This document shows, piece after piece, positions 1 through 10,833 of a stretch of DNA of 64,000 nucleotides. Both the position numbers and the translations under genes were made by a program. This stretch comes from Cyanodermella asteris (Eukaryota; Ascomycota; Lecanoromycetes; Ostropales; Stictidaceae). The notes beneath the pieces were generated by a model that ran no database searches, was not told the DNA's origin, and saw only the letters and a list, made by a program, of their open reading frames with translations. Each line of letters begins with the position of its first letter. Within the stretch, counting starts at the first letter, position 1. The DNA is taken from contig UYJD01000021.1 in NCBI GenBank assembly GCA_900618795.1, forward strand, positions 96,129 to 160,128, read 5' to 3'.

Positions 1-196
1 TCGAGCTTTTGTCTAGACTTGTGAATCCACATCTAAAACTACACCTTCTTTTGCTCTTCTTCTCACATACGCAGACTTTCAATCAACTCTTTGTTGACAA
101 AAGCCCCCGTTGCCCCGCGATAGCGGGCAGAGTCCCCGCCAAGAAACTGAAAAAGCAGCGCTCAAGTTTGGCACAACTCATCAAACATTTGACAAG
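1..196 (+). promoter_or_regulatory. Upstream region of tyrosyl-tRNA synthetase
   Basis: This short stretch lies between the window edge and the tyrosyl-tRNA synthetase start codon. It is rich in C and T in its first 90 bases, as is common in leaders of strongly expressed fungal genes. It may contain both promoter and 5' leader. No TATA box or other defined site can be supported, and the window edge cuts off anything further upstream. Confidence 0.4.
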
Positions 197-1556
197 ATGG
201 CGGACTCGTTGAGTGCAGATGAGAAGATCGCATTGATCAGGAGCCAGCTGCAAGAAGTCATCAAGCCCGAAATTATCGAGGATGTGATCCGCAAGGGGGA
301 ACGTGCCCCCGTCATCTACTGGGGTGAGCTCAGCAAGCTTTATTCACTACATCTAAGAAATGTATACTGAAACAAAATCGACAGGAACTGCAACTACGGG
401 TCGACCACACGCAGCATACTTCGTCCCCATGATCAAGCTCGCCCACTTCCTCCGCGCCGGCTGCGTCGTAAAGATTCTCCTCGCCGACATCCATGCATTC
501 CTGGACAATCTCAAAGCCCCGATCGAGCTCGTCAACCACCGCGCAGAGTACTATCGTCTCGTGATCCAATCCATGCTGAAGGCCATTGGCGTCCCGCTCG
601 ACAAGCTCGAGTTCGTCCTCGGCAGCAGCTACCAATTGACCCCCAAGTACACCATGGACATCTTCCGACTCTCGAGCATGGTGACCGAACACGACGCCAA
701 GCGCGCCGGTGCCGAGGTCGTCAAGCAGAGCGAGAACGCACCGCTGTCCGGTCTTATTTACCCGCTGATGCAGGCTTTGGACGAGGAGCACCTGGGCGTC
801 GACGCGCAGTTTGGAGGTGTCGACCAGAGGAAGATCTTTGCGCTTGCTAATGATCGGTTGCCTGCGGTCGGCCACAGGGAGAGGACGCACTTGATGAACC
901 CGATGGTTCCTGGTCTGGCGGGTGGGAAGATGAGTTCTTCGGATCCGGATTCGAAGATTGACATCTTGGAGAACGCCAAGGGTGTGGAGAAGAAGATCAA
1001 AAAGGCGTTTGCGGAGCCGAAGAAGACGGATGGGAATGGAATGATCAGCTTCATCGAGTATGTGCTGTTGCCGGTGAGCGAGCTGCAGAATGGTGGCAAG
1101 GGACAGGTTGTGTTTGAGAGGCGGGAGGGTGAGCCGTTGGTTTATGACAATTTGGAGAGCTTGAAGGCGGACTATGTTGCCGACAAGGTGAGCTTGTGCT
1201 ACTCATTTGTTCATTTGATGGTACAGCTGTATACTGACGTTTACTCGTAGCTCACACCTCAGATATTGAAGGCTGGCGTCACAGCTGCGCTCAATGGCCT
1301 GCTGAAGCCAATCCAGGACGAATTTGAGGCAAACGAGGAGTGGCAAGAAATCGAGAAGAAAGCCTACCCACCGCCCGAGGTCAAGAAGAAGGTCAAGAAG
1401 GAGAAGAACCTTGGCACTCGCTTCCCCGGCAACAAGAAGGTGGAGGCTAAGCCAGACGGTCATGTCGAGGGACCCGACAGTCAAGAAGCGAACGTATCGA
1501 CCGATGCATCGGCGGCGATAGACAAGCTAGAGATCGCTCAGAAGCAGGCTGGATAG
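197..1556 (+). CDS. TYS1: Cytosolic tyrosyl-tRNA synthetase (3 exons)
   Basis: This class I aminoacyl-tRNA synthetase charges tRNA-Tyr with tyrosine in the cytosol. Exons are 197-323, 385-1187 and 1251-1556. The two introns (61 and 63 nt) both have GTGAGC donors and AG acceptors, and splicing gives an unbroken 411-aa protein. The first junction rebuilds the nucleotide-binding stretch [11 protein letters not shown], which is the HIGH-like motif of this family. The second signature, [12 protein letters not shown], is the KMSKS-equivalent loop. The C-terminus has a lysine-rich stretch near residues 340-370, then a tail rich in charged residues, as in other fungal and animal enzymes. The start was chosen because the ATG at 197 begins a typical [11 protein letters not shown]-terminus. 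A convergent gene ends 172 nt beyond its stop. The assignment is secure from family motifs. Confidence 0.97.
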
Positions 1557-1728
1557 AGCTATATATCCAGCGAAAATGAAATCTTATACACTGCACAAAC
1601 TTTCCAACTGGTGTTTGACCCAAGAACACGTACCCCAACTCCATGGACTCCTGTCACGGCTTACGATTGCTCTTTCGCAGCCAAGAAGCTTGATGGCAGC
1701 CAACAACACTCACAGTGGATCAATAATC

Positions 1729-2322
1729 TCAGCTAGAGGTGCTGTAGATGCTTCCGGCCGAAGAAACCAAGTCCAATGACGAAATGCTCCTCGTATCAAG
1801 AGTCCTCTTCGCCACCCTCGAATGAAACATCTGCGCATCCTCGGGCCTCCGACGATTCAGCTTCATTGCCCAGGTATCAGACTTGTCCGCCCCCAGCTGC
1901 TCATGCTCCTCCGCGGCCACCCTCGCCGCGTCCGCCTGCATTCTGCACTCGCGTCTGCGCTCCAAAATCCTCTCCTTCTCCTTCTCCAGAATCTGCAAGC
2001 TGACCCGAATGTCTGCCAGGTCGGTTCGCAGCTGAGCCACCTTGCGGCGCATCACGTCTTCCGGCATGAACTCGTCCATGTTGATGAGCGGCAGCAAGGT
2101 AGTCTTTGTCTTTCTGACGGTGGCGGCCGACGTGGCGATGTTAGGGTTGCTGGAGGTGCTGGGGGCGGACTGCTTGTGGCTGCGGGATTGGGACTTGTTT
2201 CTGGTGAGTCCGCTGCTGGTGATGCCGAGTTCGCGGAATTTGCTGCGTATTCCGAGGCCGGTGCTGCTGTTCTTGTCGCCATCCGAGGTGGTCGGACGGC
2301 CTTCTCTCTCTGCGTGAGGCAT
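1729..2322 (-). CDS. Conserved-looking coiled-coil protein, function unknown
   Basis: A single-exon 197-aa ORF starts at the ATG at 2322. I do not recognise a named family. The first 70 residues are basic and rich in serine and threonine, so probably disordered. Residues about 88-143 form a strongly charged helix (repeats of E, K, R, L) with good coiled-coil character, containing ILEKEKERILERRRECRMQ. The C-terminal 30 residues are again serine-rich. No signal peptide or membrane segment is visible. The gene runs toward TYS1, with stop codons 172 nt apart, so the two may share a terminator region. The amphipathic central helix, which is unlikely by chance, is the main reason to accept it as real. 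It could act as a small scaffold or adaptor, but that is only a guess. Confidence 0.65.
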   Translation of the reverse strand: MPHAEREGRPTTSDGDKNSSTGLGIRSKFRELGITSSGLTRNKSQSRSHKQSAPSTSSNPNIATSAATVRKTKTTLLPLINMDEFMPEDVMRRKVAQLRTDLADIRVSLQILEKEKERILERRRECRMQADAARVAAEEHEQLGADKSDTWAMKLNRRRPEDAQMFHSRVAKRTLDTRSISSLDLVSSAGSIYSTSS

Positions 2323-4250
2323 GATGGTGTGTGTTCGTTCGATGCGTGATGACGCGTGTTAATGAAAGTATTGTAGACTTGAGAAGATAGTGTAGAATGT
2401 AGAAGTGATAGCAATGGCTTGCGTCTAGTGGAAAATCTTGCTCTGACAGATGAAGGGAATGGAAATTAGAGGCTGGGATGAGGAGAGGTGATATACTTCC
2501 TATGATTGCGTCGTTCATGGTAGCAGCCAGTACAATTTTCTGGATGAGAGGGGAATGATCCAGAGAGCGACTTTTGTCAAGCTTGATTTCCAGCATGAAA
2601 TGTCCGTTCTAGGAAATAAACGTTGCACGAACTGTGGGTGGCGCCTGCGAAGCAGCGGAGGAGAACCGCTCGCATATGGCCGTGCCCATATATCCACGGG
2701 ACGGAGGAAAGCAATGCATGGAAACGAACATCTCTTTTCTGGCGCAATGAAAAAATCGTCGCGGAAGAGTCATTCGGTCCCTGCAGGGCATAAATGTCGA
2801 GGGCTGAGATGTGAGTAACTTCTCGGATCGATCAGCTTGGAAACGTGAGCAATTAAGACAAAGGGGACCACGGCTATGGAGGCCACAGGACCATGCGATC
2901 TCTGCACTGTCTTTGTATCGGCGTATATTCGGTCCTCATCAGTCATCGGTCAGCATGAACCTGCGGCTACCGCTCTGTACACAAGGACGAATGCGAATGA
3001 AGCCATAACGAGGCCCGAAACAGCTGAAAATCCGAGCTTGTCAGTGTTCAGATGTGTATCGATGCCGCATGCCAACACAGCCTTTCAGCCACACAGTATA
3101 GAGTCCCCGATGCCCCATTGAGTGACTGTCCGTGGTCGGCAAAGAAGCAAATTGCCAACTGTCGTCTCTTGCCATGGCGGCAGTGCTGACACGCTCTTGC
3201 GCCGAGTCCTTTACCTCGCACAAACTGAGTGAGTCGACCCGCATCCTGCGATCAGCAATGGCACAGCAAAATTATCGACTAGCCCCTGCGAGATTGCCTC
3301 AAACGATCATCATGAACTTGCTTCTCGCTGGCAATATGATTCAAGGCCTGCCTCTCGAGCCCGCTGGCATGTGCGGCACACTCTTGTGGCAGCCCCTAGA
3401 GCGACCTCGTCGTGCTTTGACCTTCGTTTCAATGGCATTTGCTCTTCCGATCAAGAGTTTGTCACTGTGCAAGGTGCGCGGGAACAATCAAATCGGTGAA
3501 CAGTCTAGCGCTTTTTCACTGATCCATATGATCGGAGCTGGGTCTTCGTCACTCTTTTGCCGCAAAATTACGAGCTTTGCCTCAGAAGCGCATACATGTC
3601 GGGAAACTTCTCCGTTGAGTCCGAGCTCGTCGGCAAGATCATCGATACCAAGTGGTCACTCCATTAACTTAGCGATACGCGTGCGTAAACACTCTCCAGG
3701 CTATGATTTCGGCCGCAGCAGCGTGATCGGTCCTGTCGATCGAATCTTCCAAAGCCTCATGATTGCAAAGATCTTGTCACGGGAGGCTCGCAACAGGTCA
3801 TCGCACCCAGGACCTTTTTATCAAAGTTGGGACAGCAGGGCTACATGAAGTCGATGATTTACATTCTATATCATTCTCGGCATCACAGGCCCCAAGAGCT
3901 AGCTTTACTCGAGTTCCTCGCCACCCTCAGATCCACCGGCGGCCGTAGTTCGTCTTGCACGTAAGTCTACCAATCGGCTTTCTTGATGCACGCAACCTTG
4001 AAAGTAATGGCCTCTCCGACCGACGACCTCGTTTCATGGTAGGTCATGAACATGGTGGCGCTTGTTTCTTCTCCTTCTTCTTCCCTGGTTTTTTTTTAAT
4101 GGGTACTAGTCGCAGCAAAAGGGAGCACTTGTAGCGCATAGATGCTCGCATGAGATTCTGACGACCATGTCGCTGGAGCAGTAGCATGCCTTTCAGATAA
4201 GCCAAACACGAAAAAGAGGAGCATGCAGCCAAAGCATAGGGTGCTCTCCT
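2323..4250. other. Intergenic region, about 1.9 kb, no supported gene
   Basis: The region lies between the coiled-coil gene (which reads away from it) and the 3' end of the caspase-like gene. The longest open frame is 3132-3848 on the plus strand. It lacks any recognisable domain, signal peptide or sensible composition, so I treat it as chance. A run of nine T at 4091-4099 lies downstream of the caspase-like gene. No repeat or transposon remnant is visible by eye. Confidence 0.5.
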
Positions 4251-6255
4251 TCACCCATGTCGGTCAAGAGATCTGCCACGACCAGGATCCTGACTCTCCA
4301 ACTGTTTCTTCCAAGTCTCCGGAAGCCTCGAACGCCTGGAAGGCAAGATTGGACCTTGCGGGCGACTACCCTTGACAGGTGACATGTCTCTCAGTCGACC
4401 GTCGATCTTATCAAGTTGGCGAGCAAAATCGGCCAAAGCCTCGCGGACATCAGTTCTGCGAGCTAGAGCCTGGCGAGGCGGAGTAAGTGCGATGTCGACG
4501 ACATTCTCCGGTATTGGAAAGCCAGTGCCAGGCCCCATACGATTCTTGAAGAGCTTTGCAAGGCGTGACCGTAGCTCGTCAATGCTGATTTTAGTATGCA
4601 GGATGCAAAGACTCAGGTATTCCTCACCCTTTGGGTAGAAAAACGATTCGTCTCGCTTCGGACTTGGAAAGAGGGGCCACAAGCTTAACTCTCGACGGAC
4701 TGTTGTGAGAAATGCCTTGTCATCCGCAGAAAGCTTTGCCCGCACCTTAAGGCAGTCGGTAGCTTCACACTTCCGCGGTGCGTCGAGTCGAAGGTGCTTA
4801 GCCCACTTATTAGCGAACCACATCACCATTAGACGGTACCTCACAACCTTGCCGATGCCGAAAACGGTAACAAGCGGTGTTTCTCTCTTGTCCACTATCC
4901 ACTTCCTGAGATTGTTGTGGAGTTTGGTGTTGATACTGGACGTGTTTGCTCCAGGATAGGACCTCATGTACATCATTGCCATCGATCTCCATTTCCTGGC
5001 ATGCTGGTTTTCGGTCAAAACGCGTGGAAATTGATGAGTTGAACGTCCTGAGCTACCACCAATGCTACACGGAGCGTCTAGAGACGTCCTACCGGGTGCG
5101 TCTTTGAGAGAATTCCACTTCCGAGAATAGTCTGTCCAAGACATTCCCATTCTTGGTCCATAGAAGACCTTCCATTCATCACACTGATTTGTGAACGTGA
5201 GTTTGGAGTCAAGCTCGACAGAGGGCAGAACCTCGGTAAGGCAGATGTCATGCAACCTTCGAGTGAATGCAGCGTATGTTGCGCCAACAGCCGTGCCGGG
5301 CTCGATCTTCGTGTCTGCCTTGAACCCGCGGATCTCGTTCCTCGCTAATGCCCTCGCCAAAGAGGTCGTGAACATGCCACCTGGCACAGCATAGCTGAGA
5401 GAATCGTCCTCGCTGACCTGGTGGCTGTTGCTTGTTTCGTCGAGATCGGACGCCATCAATGATGTGATATTGAGGTCCGGGACCACAGCCCAGTGTCCGG
5501 CATAGCAGGACGTCAGTATCAAAGTTACGGGCACATTCCGCTTGCCAACTATGGTGATGGCGGCCTTCGACATTTCCGGCTCCAGTAAAACTTCGTCCCG
5601 GCCCAGGAATCCGTTGCCGGTGGTATCATGGTTGTGACCCATCAGGATGTGACCACTGTGTTCCATACCGTGGCCAAAGATCATCAGAAGCACTGTGCTC
5701 CCGTCCGAACTGGCTCGGGTCGTCGCCGCTGTCACAGCTGCCAGAAACCGATCACGAAGCTCGTGAGGTTTAACCACGGTCACGTACGTGGCTTTATCCA
5801 ACATTTCCTCGTCCATGACCACCTTTCGATCTGACGGCCTGTCGGTATCTTCCCGGGTATAGGCTGGGATTCCCGGCATGCCATGACAATATCGGCCATA
5901 TTTGCGCACCAATTCTTTCGGATCCGCGCAGCCTAGCCAGGTCTGGTCGGGAGAAGTATCGCCGATGAGATGGTGCATAAAAAAAAACGTCCGACCAAAA
6001 CCAGCCATCGTTTGCCGGGTGCGCGTTGCCTTCTCCAGCGTGACTGTCAGCTTCGACAGCGTCGTGCGCACAACACACTGCTACAACTCGTGTTGTGGGC
6101 TTGATGTCCGGAACTGCACAAGTTGCCAGAAAGTCCACATCGGCAGGATAAAGTTCCGTCTTGTCTTGGAGGTCGCCCTCCTTCAACTCCCGGAACGCAA
6201 GCGGTCTGTCCTTCACGCCGAGCATGCTCAATTGCTCGCTCAAATCCTTGGCCAT
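4251..6255 (-). CDS. Caspase-like cysteine protease, reading frame split near the N-terminus
   Basis: The main open frame (4251-6071) holds two hallmark motifs of the caspase/legumain fold: a His in IFGHGMEHSG (residue 134 counted from 6071) and a Cys in LILTSCYAGHW (residue 189), each after a hydrophobic strand. Uncharacterised fungal proteins with SCYxGHW motifs belong to this clan CD type. The 400 residues after the catalytic domain are basic, match nothing I know and carry no membrane segment. The likely N-terminus starts at the ATG at 6255 (MAKDLSEQLSMLGV) but lies in another frame, overlapping near 6060-6090. No good intron fits there, since the best GT-AG pairs are only 31-35 nt apart. 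A 13-nt segment bounded by the repeat GTTGT separates the frames, so the gene may be disrupted, wrongly assembled or spliced unusually. Substrate and role are unknown, though proteolysis in regulated cell death is one possibility. Confidence 0.7.
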
Positions 6256-7068
6256 GCTGGATGCTGGAACCAGAACTGAGAAGAATGACACTGAGTAACA
6301 AGGAATTGGAACAAAAGCAAGCAGCTATCGAGTAGCCAAGACAGGTCTCGATGGATAAATAGTCAAATAGTACATGTTGTTCGGCCAACTTTGCAATCGA
6401 AACAGCCAGTTTCACAATCAGGTCTGCGGCTCCAAAGGACTTGTACCTTTGGAACTGCAACGGCGAGATCACAAAAGTACAGGTTTTCATTCCGATCCTG
6501 ACCAGAAAATCAGAGCAGGGCAGGCGGCACTGACTTGATTTAAATACCTGAAATGCAGCGACTTCGGGGATCGATATCGCAGTATTGCGTAGTCGCATGT
6601 CTCCGAGCAACGTAATCGGAGTCATCGCGTGAGTTGTTGCGATCTCTACAGCGTGTTCGGCGGTCTTTGCGGCTCCTTGCTGGCAAAATTATCGGCGCTT
6701 TGCCGTCGCTTTCGGCGCCCCGAGCGTCTCGCGGGCCACACTCTCCTTGGCTTGGCTCATCACCACCTTCGGAGCGATGGCTCCAGCACTGCTACATCGT
6801 CGAGCTACAGGGCCCGAACAGGGACTTGATCGCATTCATGAAATCATACGAAGCAGGATGAGACAAGCCATACGAGCACATGTCATTGAAGCAGGTATAG
6901 ATCACTTTACGTTTTCTCTTTCATGGTGCCCGTCTTTGTGGCCCAACCTCGTGACAGTGCTATCATCATCATCATCATCATCATCGGTGACCGAGCAACA
7001 ATCAAAAGCACGCGATTCACCAGCACCATTTTTTTCTTGATTCCGTGCTTCAACTCTCCAACTCGGAA
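6256..7068. promoter_or_regulatory. Divergent intergenic region between protease-like gene and GST
   Basis: About 0.8 kb separates two divergently transcribed genes, so it should hold both promoters. The only distinct element is an (ATC)8 microsatellite at 6962-6985, roughly 85 nt before the GST start codon, followed by a T run at 7029-7036. Several short open frames on the plus strand (for example 6634-6861) show no protein-like features. Confidence 0.45.
6962..6985 (+). repeat. (ATC)8 microsatellite
   Basis: Eight perfect copies of ATC lie just upstream of the glutathione S-transferase gene. It is probably in the promoter or 5' leader, where length changes could alter expression. The count was read directly from the sequence. 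Confidence 0.9.
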
Positions 7069-7917
7069 ATGCCTCTGTCAGAAGCAGACCCTCCAAACAT
7101 GTCTTCCCCATCCTGCCTCCAACACGCCCTCTACCTCTGGCCTCACGGCCTCTTCCCCCGTCGTGTAAGCTACTACCTCCTCGCCTCCGGCCTCTGCCCC
7201 GACGCCAACACCCTCCTGAACGGCACCACGCACGCCCCCGACCTGAAAATCAACATCGTAACCATGAACCCCGAAAACCACGCCTGGGAGGCCGCCGACC
7301 CCACCGCGCCGCCCCTTGCCGGCAAATCCCTCCCCGCCCTGCTAATCACCGACCCATCGGCCCCGTCCTCGCCACCGGTCTGGATCCGAGAATCGAACTC
7401 CATAATCCTGTACCTCGAAGCCAACTTTGCCGCATTCGGAACCGGGAGACGACCCATGTCGGGTTCCGGCGCCGTCGACCGCGCGATCGCGGACGATTTG
7501 CTGTACACGATCAACGAGGCGATTCAGTGGCAGTTTGTCGAGACGAAGCATACGCGCGCGAGCACGCTGATGTGGTCGGGTATGAAGGCCAAAGAACAGT
7601 CCCCCGGCGCGGCGGCGGACGGACGCCGAAATTGCGGGAAGATGTTACGCAAGTTGCAGGAGATTGCGGCGGCCAGTTTGGAGATGAGTGGGTGGTTGAC
7701 GCCGGGGGTCACGGATGGGCCGGGGATTGTGGATTGTGCGGTCTTTGCGTGGTCGAAGTATGTGATGTTGGGGTATGCGATCGATGTGTTGGATTTTGAG
7801 AGCGTGGAGAAGTTGAGAGCGTGGAAGGAGAGGATGGAGGCTGTGGAGTGTTTTAAGGTGTATGAGGAGGATGAGAGGGTTGTGCATCCTGACTTCTTGA
7901 AGTTTCATGACTCTTAA
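7069..7917 (+). CDS. Glutathione S-transferase-like protein
   Basis: A single-exon gene encodes 282 aa from the ATG at 7069. A second ATG at 7099 is possible, while the GTG further upstream is not needed. The N-terminal third has the thioredoxin-like GST pattern: a strand followed by HGLFPRRVSYYLLASG, then a strand NIVTMNPENHAW, and later the substrate-contact region LPALLI followed by IRESNSIILYLEANF, where glutathione is normally bound through a cis-proline and an E-S pair. The C-terminal half is helical and ends with WKERMEAVECFKVYEED, typical of the fungal GST C-domain. Such proteins conjugate glutathione to electrophiles or reduce peroxides in the cytosol. The exact GST class cannot be told by eye. 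It is divergent to the caspase-like gene, with no evident functional link. Confidence 0.88.
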   Translation: MPLSEADPPNMSSPSCLQHALYLWPHGLFPRRVSYYLLASGLCPDANTLLNGTTHAPDLKINIVTMNPENHAWEAADPTAPPLAGKSLPALLITDPSAPSSPPVWIRESNSIILYLEANFAAFGTGRRPMSGSGAVDRAIADDLLYTINEAIQWQFVETKHTRASTLMWSGMKAKEQSPGAAADGRRNCGKMLRKLQEIAAASLEMSGWLTPGVTDGPGIVDCAVFAWSKYVMLGYAIDVLDFESVEKLRAWKERMEAVECFKVYEEDERVVHPDFLKFHDS

Positions 7918-8168
7918 GCTTGTAATAGATCCAAAGCGCACCGAAAGCGTGGATAATGAAAAACTGGTAGGACCACGAGACAGTTGAGGTACGAGAAGAA
8001 CTGTTATACCAACTACCAAACCAATGGCCGCTCCACGCTGTCCTGCCCAGGAATCCATCAAGCCATATGGAATGTCGAACGCCAATGCAAATACTGCTAA
8101 CAGGCTGTACCTGCAGCTCCATAATAAACGCCTTGGCCATCATGCGTTACATCGTAATCATAGCGCGC

Positions 8169-8957
8169 TCAGACCTCCATTTGCCCGGCAGGCTCTTCGT
8201 CGTCATCGTCGGAAAAGCTGCCAGCGCTACTCATTTCGTCTTCTTCGTCTTCGTCTTCTCCAGCCTCGTCCGCCGCGTCCTTATTTGCGTACTTGGTGAC
8301 ATACTCTGCGTCAAGTCAGATGGGGTCAACACAGTGATGTGGAACGTTCATACCCTTGACCTTGGCATCATAGGATTTCGGATCGCGCATCAGAAGAGCG
8401 GCGGCTTCCCCGTTGAGAGGATCCGTAGGGTTCGGGTATCGGAGTAGCTGTGGTAGGAAGACCTCGAAGATGTTGATCATATCAAACATTGGTGACCACG
8501 TCTGGTTGATGACATCCAGACAAACCGAACCCGATCTGTGTAAAGGTCAGTCCTTGCTCACTTCCAGAGGTGGAACACGTACAACTCGTCAATGTTTGGG
8601 TGAAATATGCGATTGACAAACCCTATCGACGGGCTCTTGTACGGATACTGGTCGGGCAGCTCAACATGCACTTTCCACAGACCGCCCGAGAAGGGAGTCT
8701 CGTCAGGGCCTTTGAAACGGACATAGAATTCTTGCCTGTGCGACTATGAGCTGTCGTCCGAAATGGGGGCAGGCAAGGCGTTGCCAGGATGTCCGTACAT
8801 GTTGTCGTTGACTAATGTGACCTCGTAATCGCTCATCAGCCTAGGCAATCCGTCAACATGGTTCCAGCCATTGCCAACCAGACAGTTTCGTAGAGAGTAA
8901 CGGTATTCCATACATTTTCATGACATCAGTCTCGATCCGCCTCTTTGGAGAGCTCAT
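8169..8957 (-). CDS. UBC8: Ubiquitin-conjugating enzyme E2, UBC8/UBE2H type (5 exons)
   Basis: This E2 enzyme accepts ubiquitin from E1 on a catalytic cysteine. In yeast, Ubc8 serves the GID/CTLH ligase that degrades gluconeogenic enzymes. Exons on the minus strand are 8957-8914, 8840-8799, 8735-8583, 8535-8354 and 8305-8169. The four introns are 73, 63, 47 and 48 nt with GTAY-AG borders, and the spliced product is 185 aa. It reads [15 protein letters not shown], then [12 protein letters not shown], the core [29 protein letters not shown], and the active-site block [13 protein letters not shown] with the catalytic Cys. The C-terminus is a strongly acidic, serine-containing tail, as in UBE2H. 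No single exon shows as a long ORF, so the gene is easy to miss. The very strong match to the family makes this secure. It is convergent with the GST gene, with 251 nt between stop codons. Confidence 0.95.
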
Positions 8958-9570
8958 CTTGTGTCGCTATGAGGGGCTGCAGCTCCGGTGGACTCGTCCG
9001 CCGGGATGGTGCAGCGAAAGCGAGGGCGTGCAACGTAGGCGGGCGAATTGCACCGGTCGTTAGAGTTTGGTCGTTGTAAGCTCGGAATAGTCGACAGACC
9101 TTTGCTTGACAGAGGCTGGCAGCTTCACAGAGCAATCTGGTCAACGGTGTTTAACCACGTGGAGCGGAACGGCGGGGAAGTGGCGCCGCGGGAGATGTCG
9201 AGGGCGGATGAGGTGTATGCGTCGTCGTGGGCAGGTGCTGACGTGGGCAGTCGAGGCGAGGGGAGTCGTGAGTGCAGGAAGAGCGTCGACAGCTGGTGAT
9301 AACAGGAAGGTGAGTTGAGGAGTAGAGGTAGAGTAGAGGTGAGCATGTTCAAGCAGCACCTCTTTCCGGCCGGCTGTCACGGGAAGCCTTCGCCTTCAGT
9401 CGTTAGTGGTCACATCTCCCAAGACGGCGCCAATCGGCGGCTTATCAGGCGGGGCTGCGCCTGTGCGACCCGCTGTTTCCCCTCTATCCTGCTCAGCACA
9501 AGCAAAAGACCCGCCCACGTGCTCACGACAGATAGTACGGAGGTATTCGATCCTTTCAAGACCCCATACA
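8958..9570. other. Intergenic region upstream of UBC8
   Basis: Roughly 600 bases between the UBC8 start codon and the 3' end of the next minus-strand ORF should contain the UBC8 promoter. Short open frames in both directions (for example 9048-9299 plus) show no domain or composition that supports translation. No TATA box or repeat stands out. Confidence 0.4.
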
Positions 9571-10245
9571 TCACGACATTTGCTGTCCACGCTTGTTGCT
9601 GCTCTCCAGCACCTTGTACTGGTCTGCCAACAACGCCATCTCCGAGGCGAAGCGCTGCTGGGCATCGTAAAACGCCGAGTTGGACATGTCCACCTCACAT
9701 GCTGCTCTGGGATAGACTCCGTCAGCGAGCTGAGCATATGAGTAGCCATCTTGGTTGGTATTCGTCTCATCAAAGTCGTCAATCTGCATTGCATCCATCC
9801 ACTGCTCCACTTTCTCGAGCTTGGGGGGCTCAATTCTCTTCCGCTTCATGCACTTCTCACTGTTCATTGTCGTGTTAGGGCGGTTCGAATAGCAACTCAT
9901 GGTGACAGGGTAAATGTTGCGGCGAACCAAGCCGGGGGTTCGCATGGGGTCTTGTATGGTGCACCAACAGTGAGCACAGAACTCGGCCTCGCAGCCGTCG
10001 TACTCAGATTTCATTTCTGATAATGCAATACTAACGAGCGTCGCTCTCAGTGGACTAGGCCTTACGACAGTTCCAATGCTAGCCGCTCGTGCCAGCCCAC
10101 GCCCTGCCGCAGCGATGCAGCTTCCGAATCCAACGTTGCACGCCAGACCCGAAGTAATGGCCAGACCCCCAGACACTCTCCATTTTCTGTCAGCATCTTT
10201 CCGAGTATTCCACGCCCCGTCGTTCCCATCACCGTCTTTGGACAT
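9571..10245 (-). CDS. Orphan ORF with a cysteine cluster, function unknown
   Basis: An open frame of 224 aa runs from the ATG at 10245. A downstream ATG at 10014 would give a 148-aa protein. I do not recognise it. The part after 10014 looks the most protein-like: a compact cysteine/histidine group (CEAEFCAHCWC, with another Cys about 30 residues on) that could bind a metal, a basic segment KCMKRKRIEPPKLEKVEQW, and an acidic helix-forming tail with QWMDAMQIDDFDE. The first 75 residues are glycine and alanine rich and may be a chance extension. There is no signal peptide. It could be a small nuclear or DNA-binding protein, but the evidence is thin and it may be lineage specific. Confidence 0.4.
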   Translation of the reverse strand: MSKDGDGNDGAWNTRKDADRKWRVSGGLAITSGLACNVGFGSCIAAAGRGLARAASIGTVVRPSPLRATLVSIALSEMKSEYDGCEAEFCAHCWCTIQDPMRTPGLVRRNIYPVTMSCYSNRPNTTMNSEKCMKRKRIEPPKLEKVEQWMDAMQIDDFDETNTNQDGYSYAQLADGVYPRAACEVDMSNSAFYDAQQRFASEMALLADQYKVLESSNKRGQQMS

Positions 10246-10511
10246 TATCCAATGGTCTACAGACTCACGAGCGTGCGCACCTTTGCTGAGCTCAGCCAAC
10301 GCGAACTGCTGTTTGGTGTTTCTGCCCAGGCGTGTCAAGTACCATCCGACTGCACCTACGAAGCATTCCTGCGCCCTGTCCTGACATTGCTCTGCTGGAA
10401 CGTCAAGTGACTCGTCACCACTGTGCCATTACTTATTGGGCCTGCAGTGGTCTGTTTGGCTTACGAAACACTGCTCGCGCTCGGGCTCTTGGCCGTCGGC
10501 GGCGGTGATAG

Positions 10512-10528
10512 GTCGCTTCGTAAGCGAC
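10512..10528. repeat. Perfect 7-bp inverted repeat, 3-nt loop
   Basis: GTCGCTT and AAGCGAC flank CGT. The element lies in non-coding DNA about 270 nt upstream of the orphan ORF. It could be a dimeric protein-binding site or a small hairpin. No known factor is assigned. Confidence 0.7.
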
Positions 10529-10833
10529 AGCTAAAGTTCAAGTCGCCCCGGGCTTCCGAGAACGAAAGAACTACTCATCGATAGATATCCTCGTTCCGAA
10601 CAAGCGAAACCATATTTGTCGGACCGCCGTGAAGACTAACGCTCTCTATCGCACCTGAGCGGATGAAAGCGTAACATCCGCGGCGCCCAACCGACAGACC
10701 GAACCATAGTTTCATTTCCAACATTTACCTGTATTGGGAGCAACCGGATAAATCCTTTGCGAGGTTCAGAATCCTGCGGTTATCCACGATGACCTATACC
10801 GCCATCCTGCAATCACCAAGCACAGATATTACA

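Noticed and set aside
3596-3667. Short ORF starting MSGNFSVESELVGK
   Set aside because: It looks protein-like but ends after 23 codons, with no splice sites giving a plausible continuation.
3132-3848. 238-codon plus-strand ORF
   Set aside because: No domain, signal peptide or sensible composition, with many Ser/Arg/Leu. An open frame of this length can occur once or so by chance in a window of this size.
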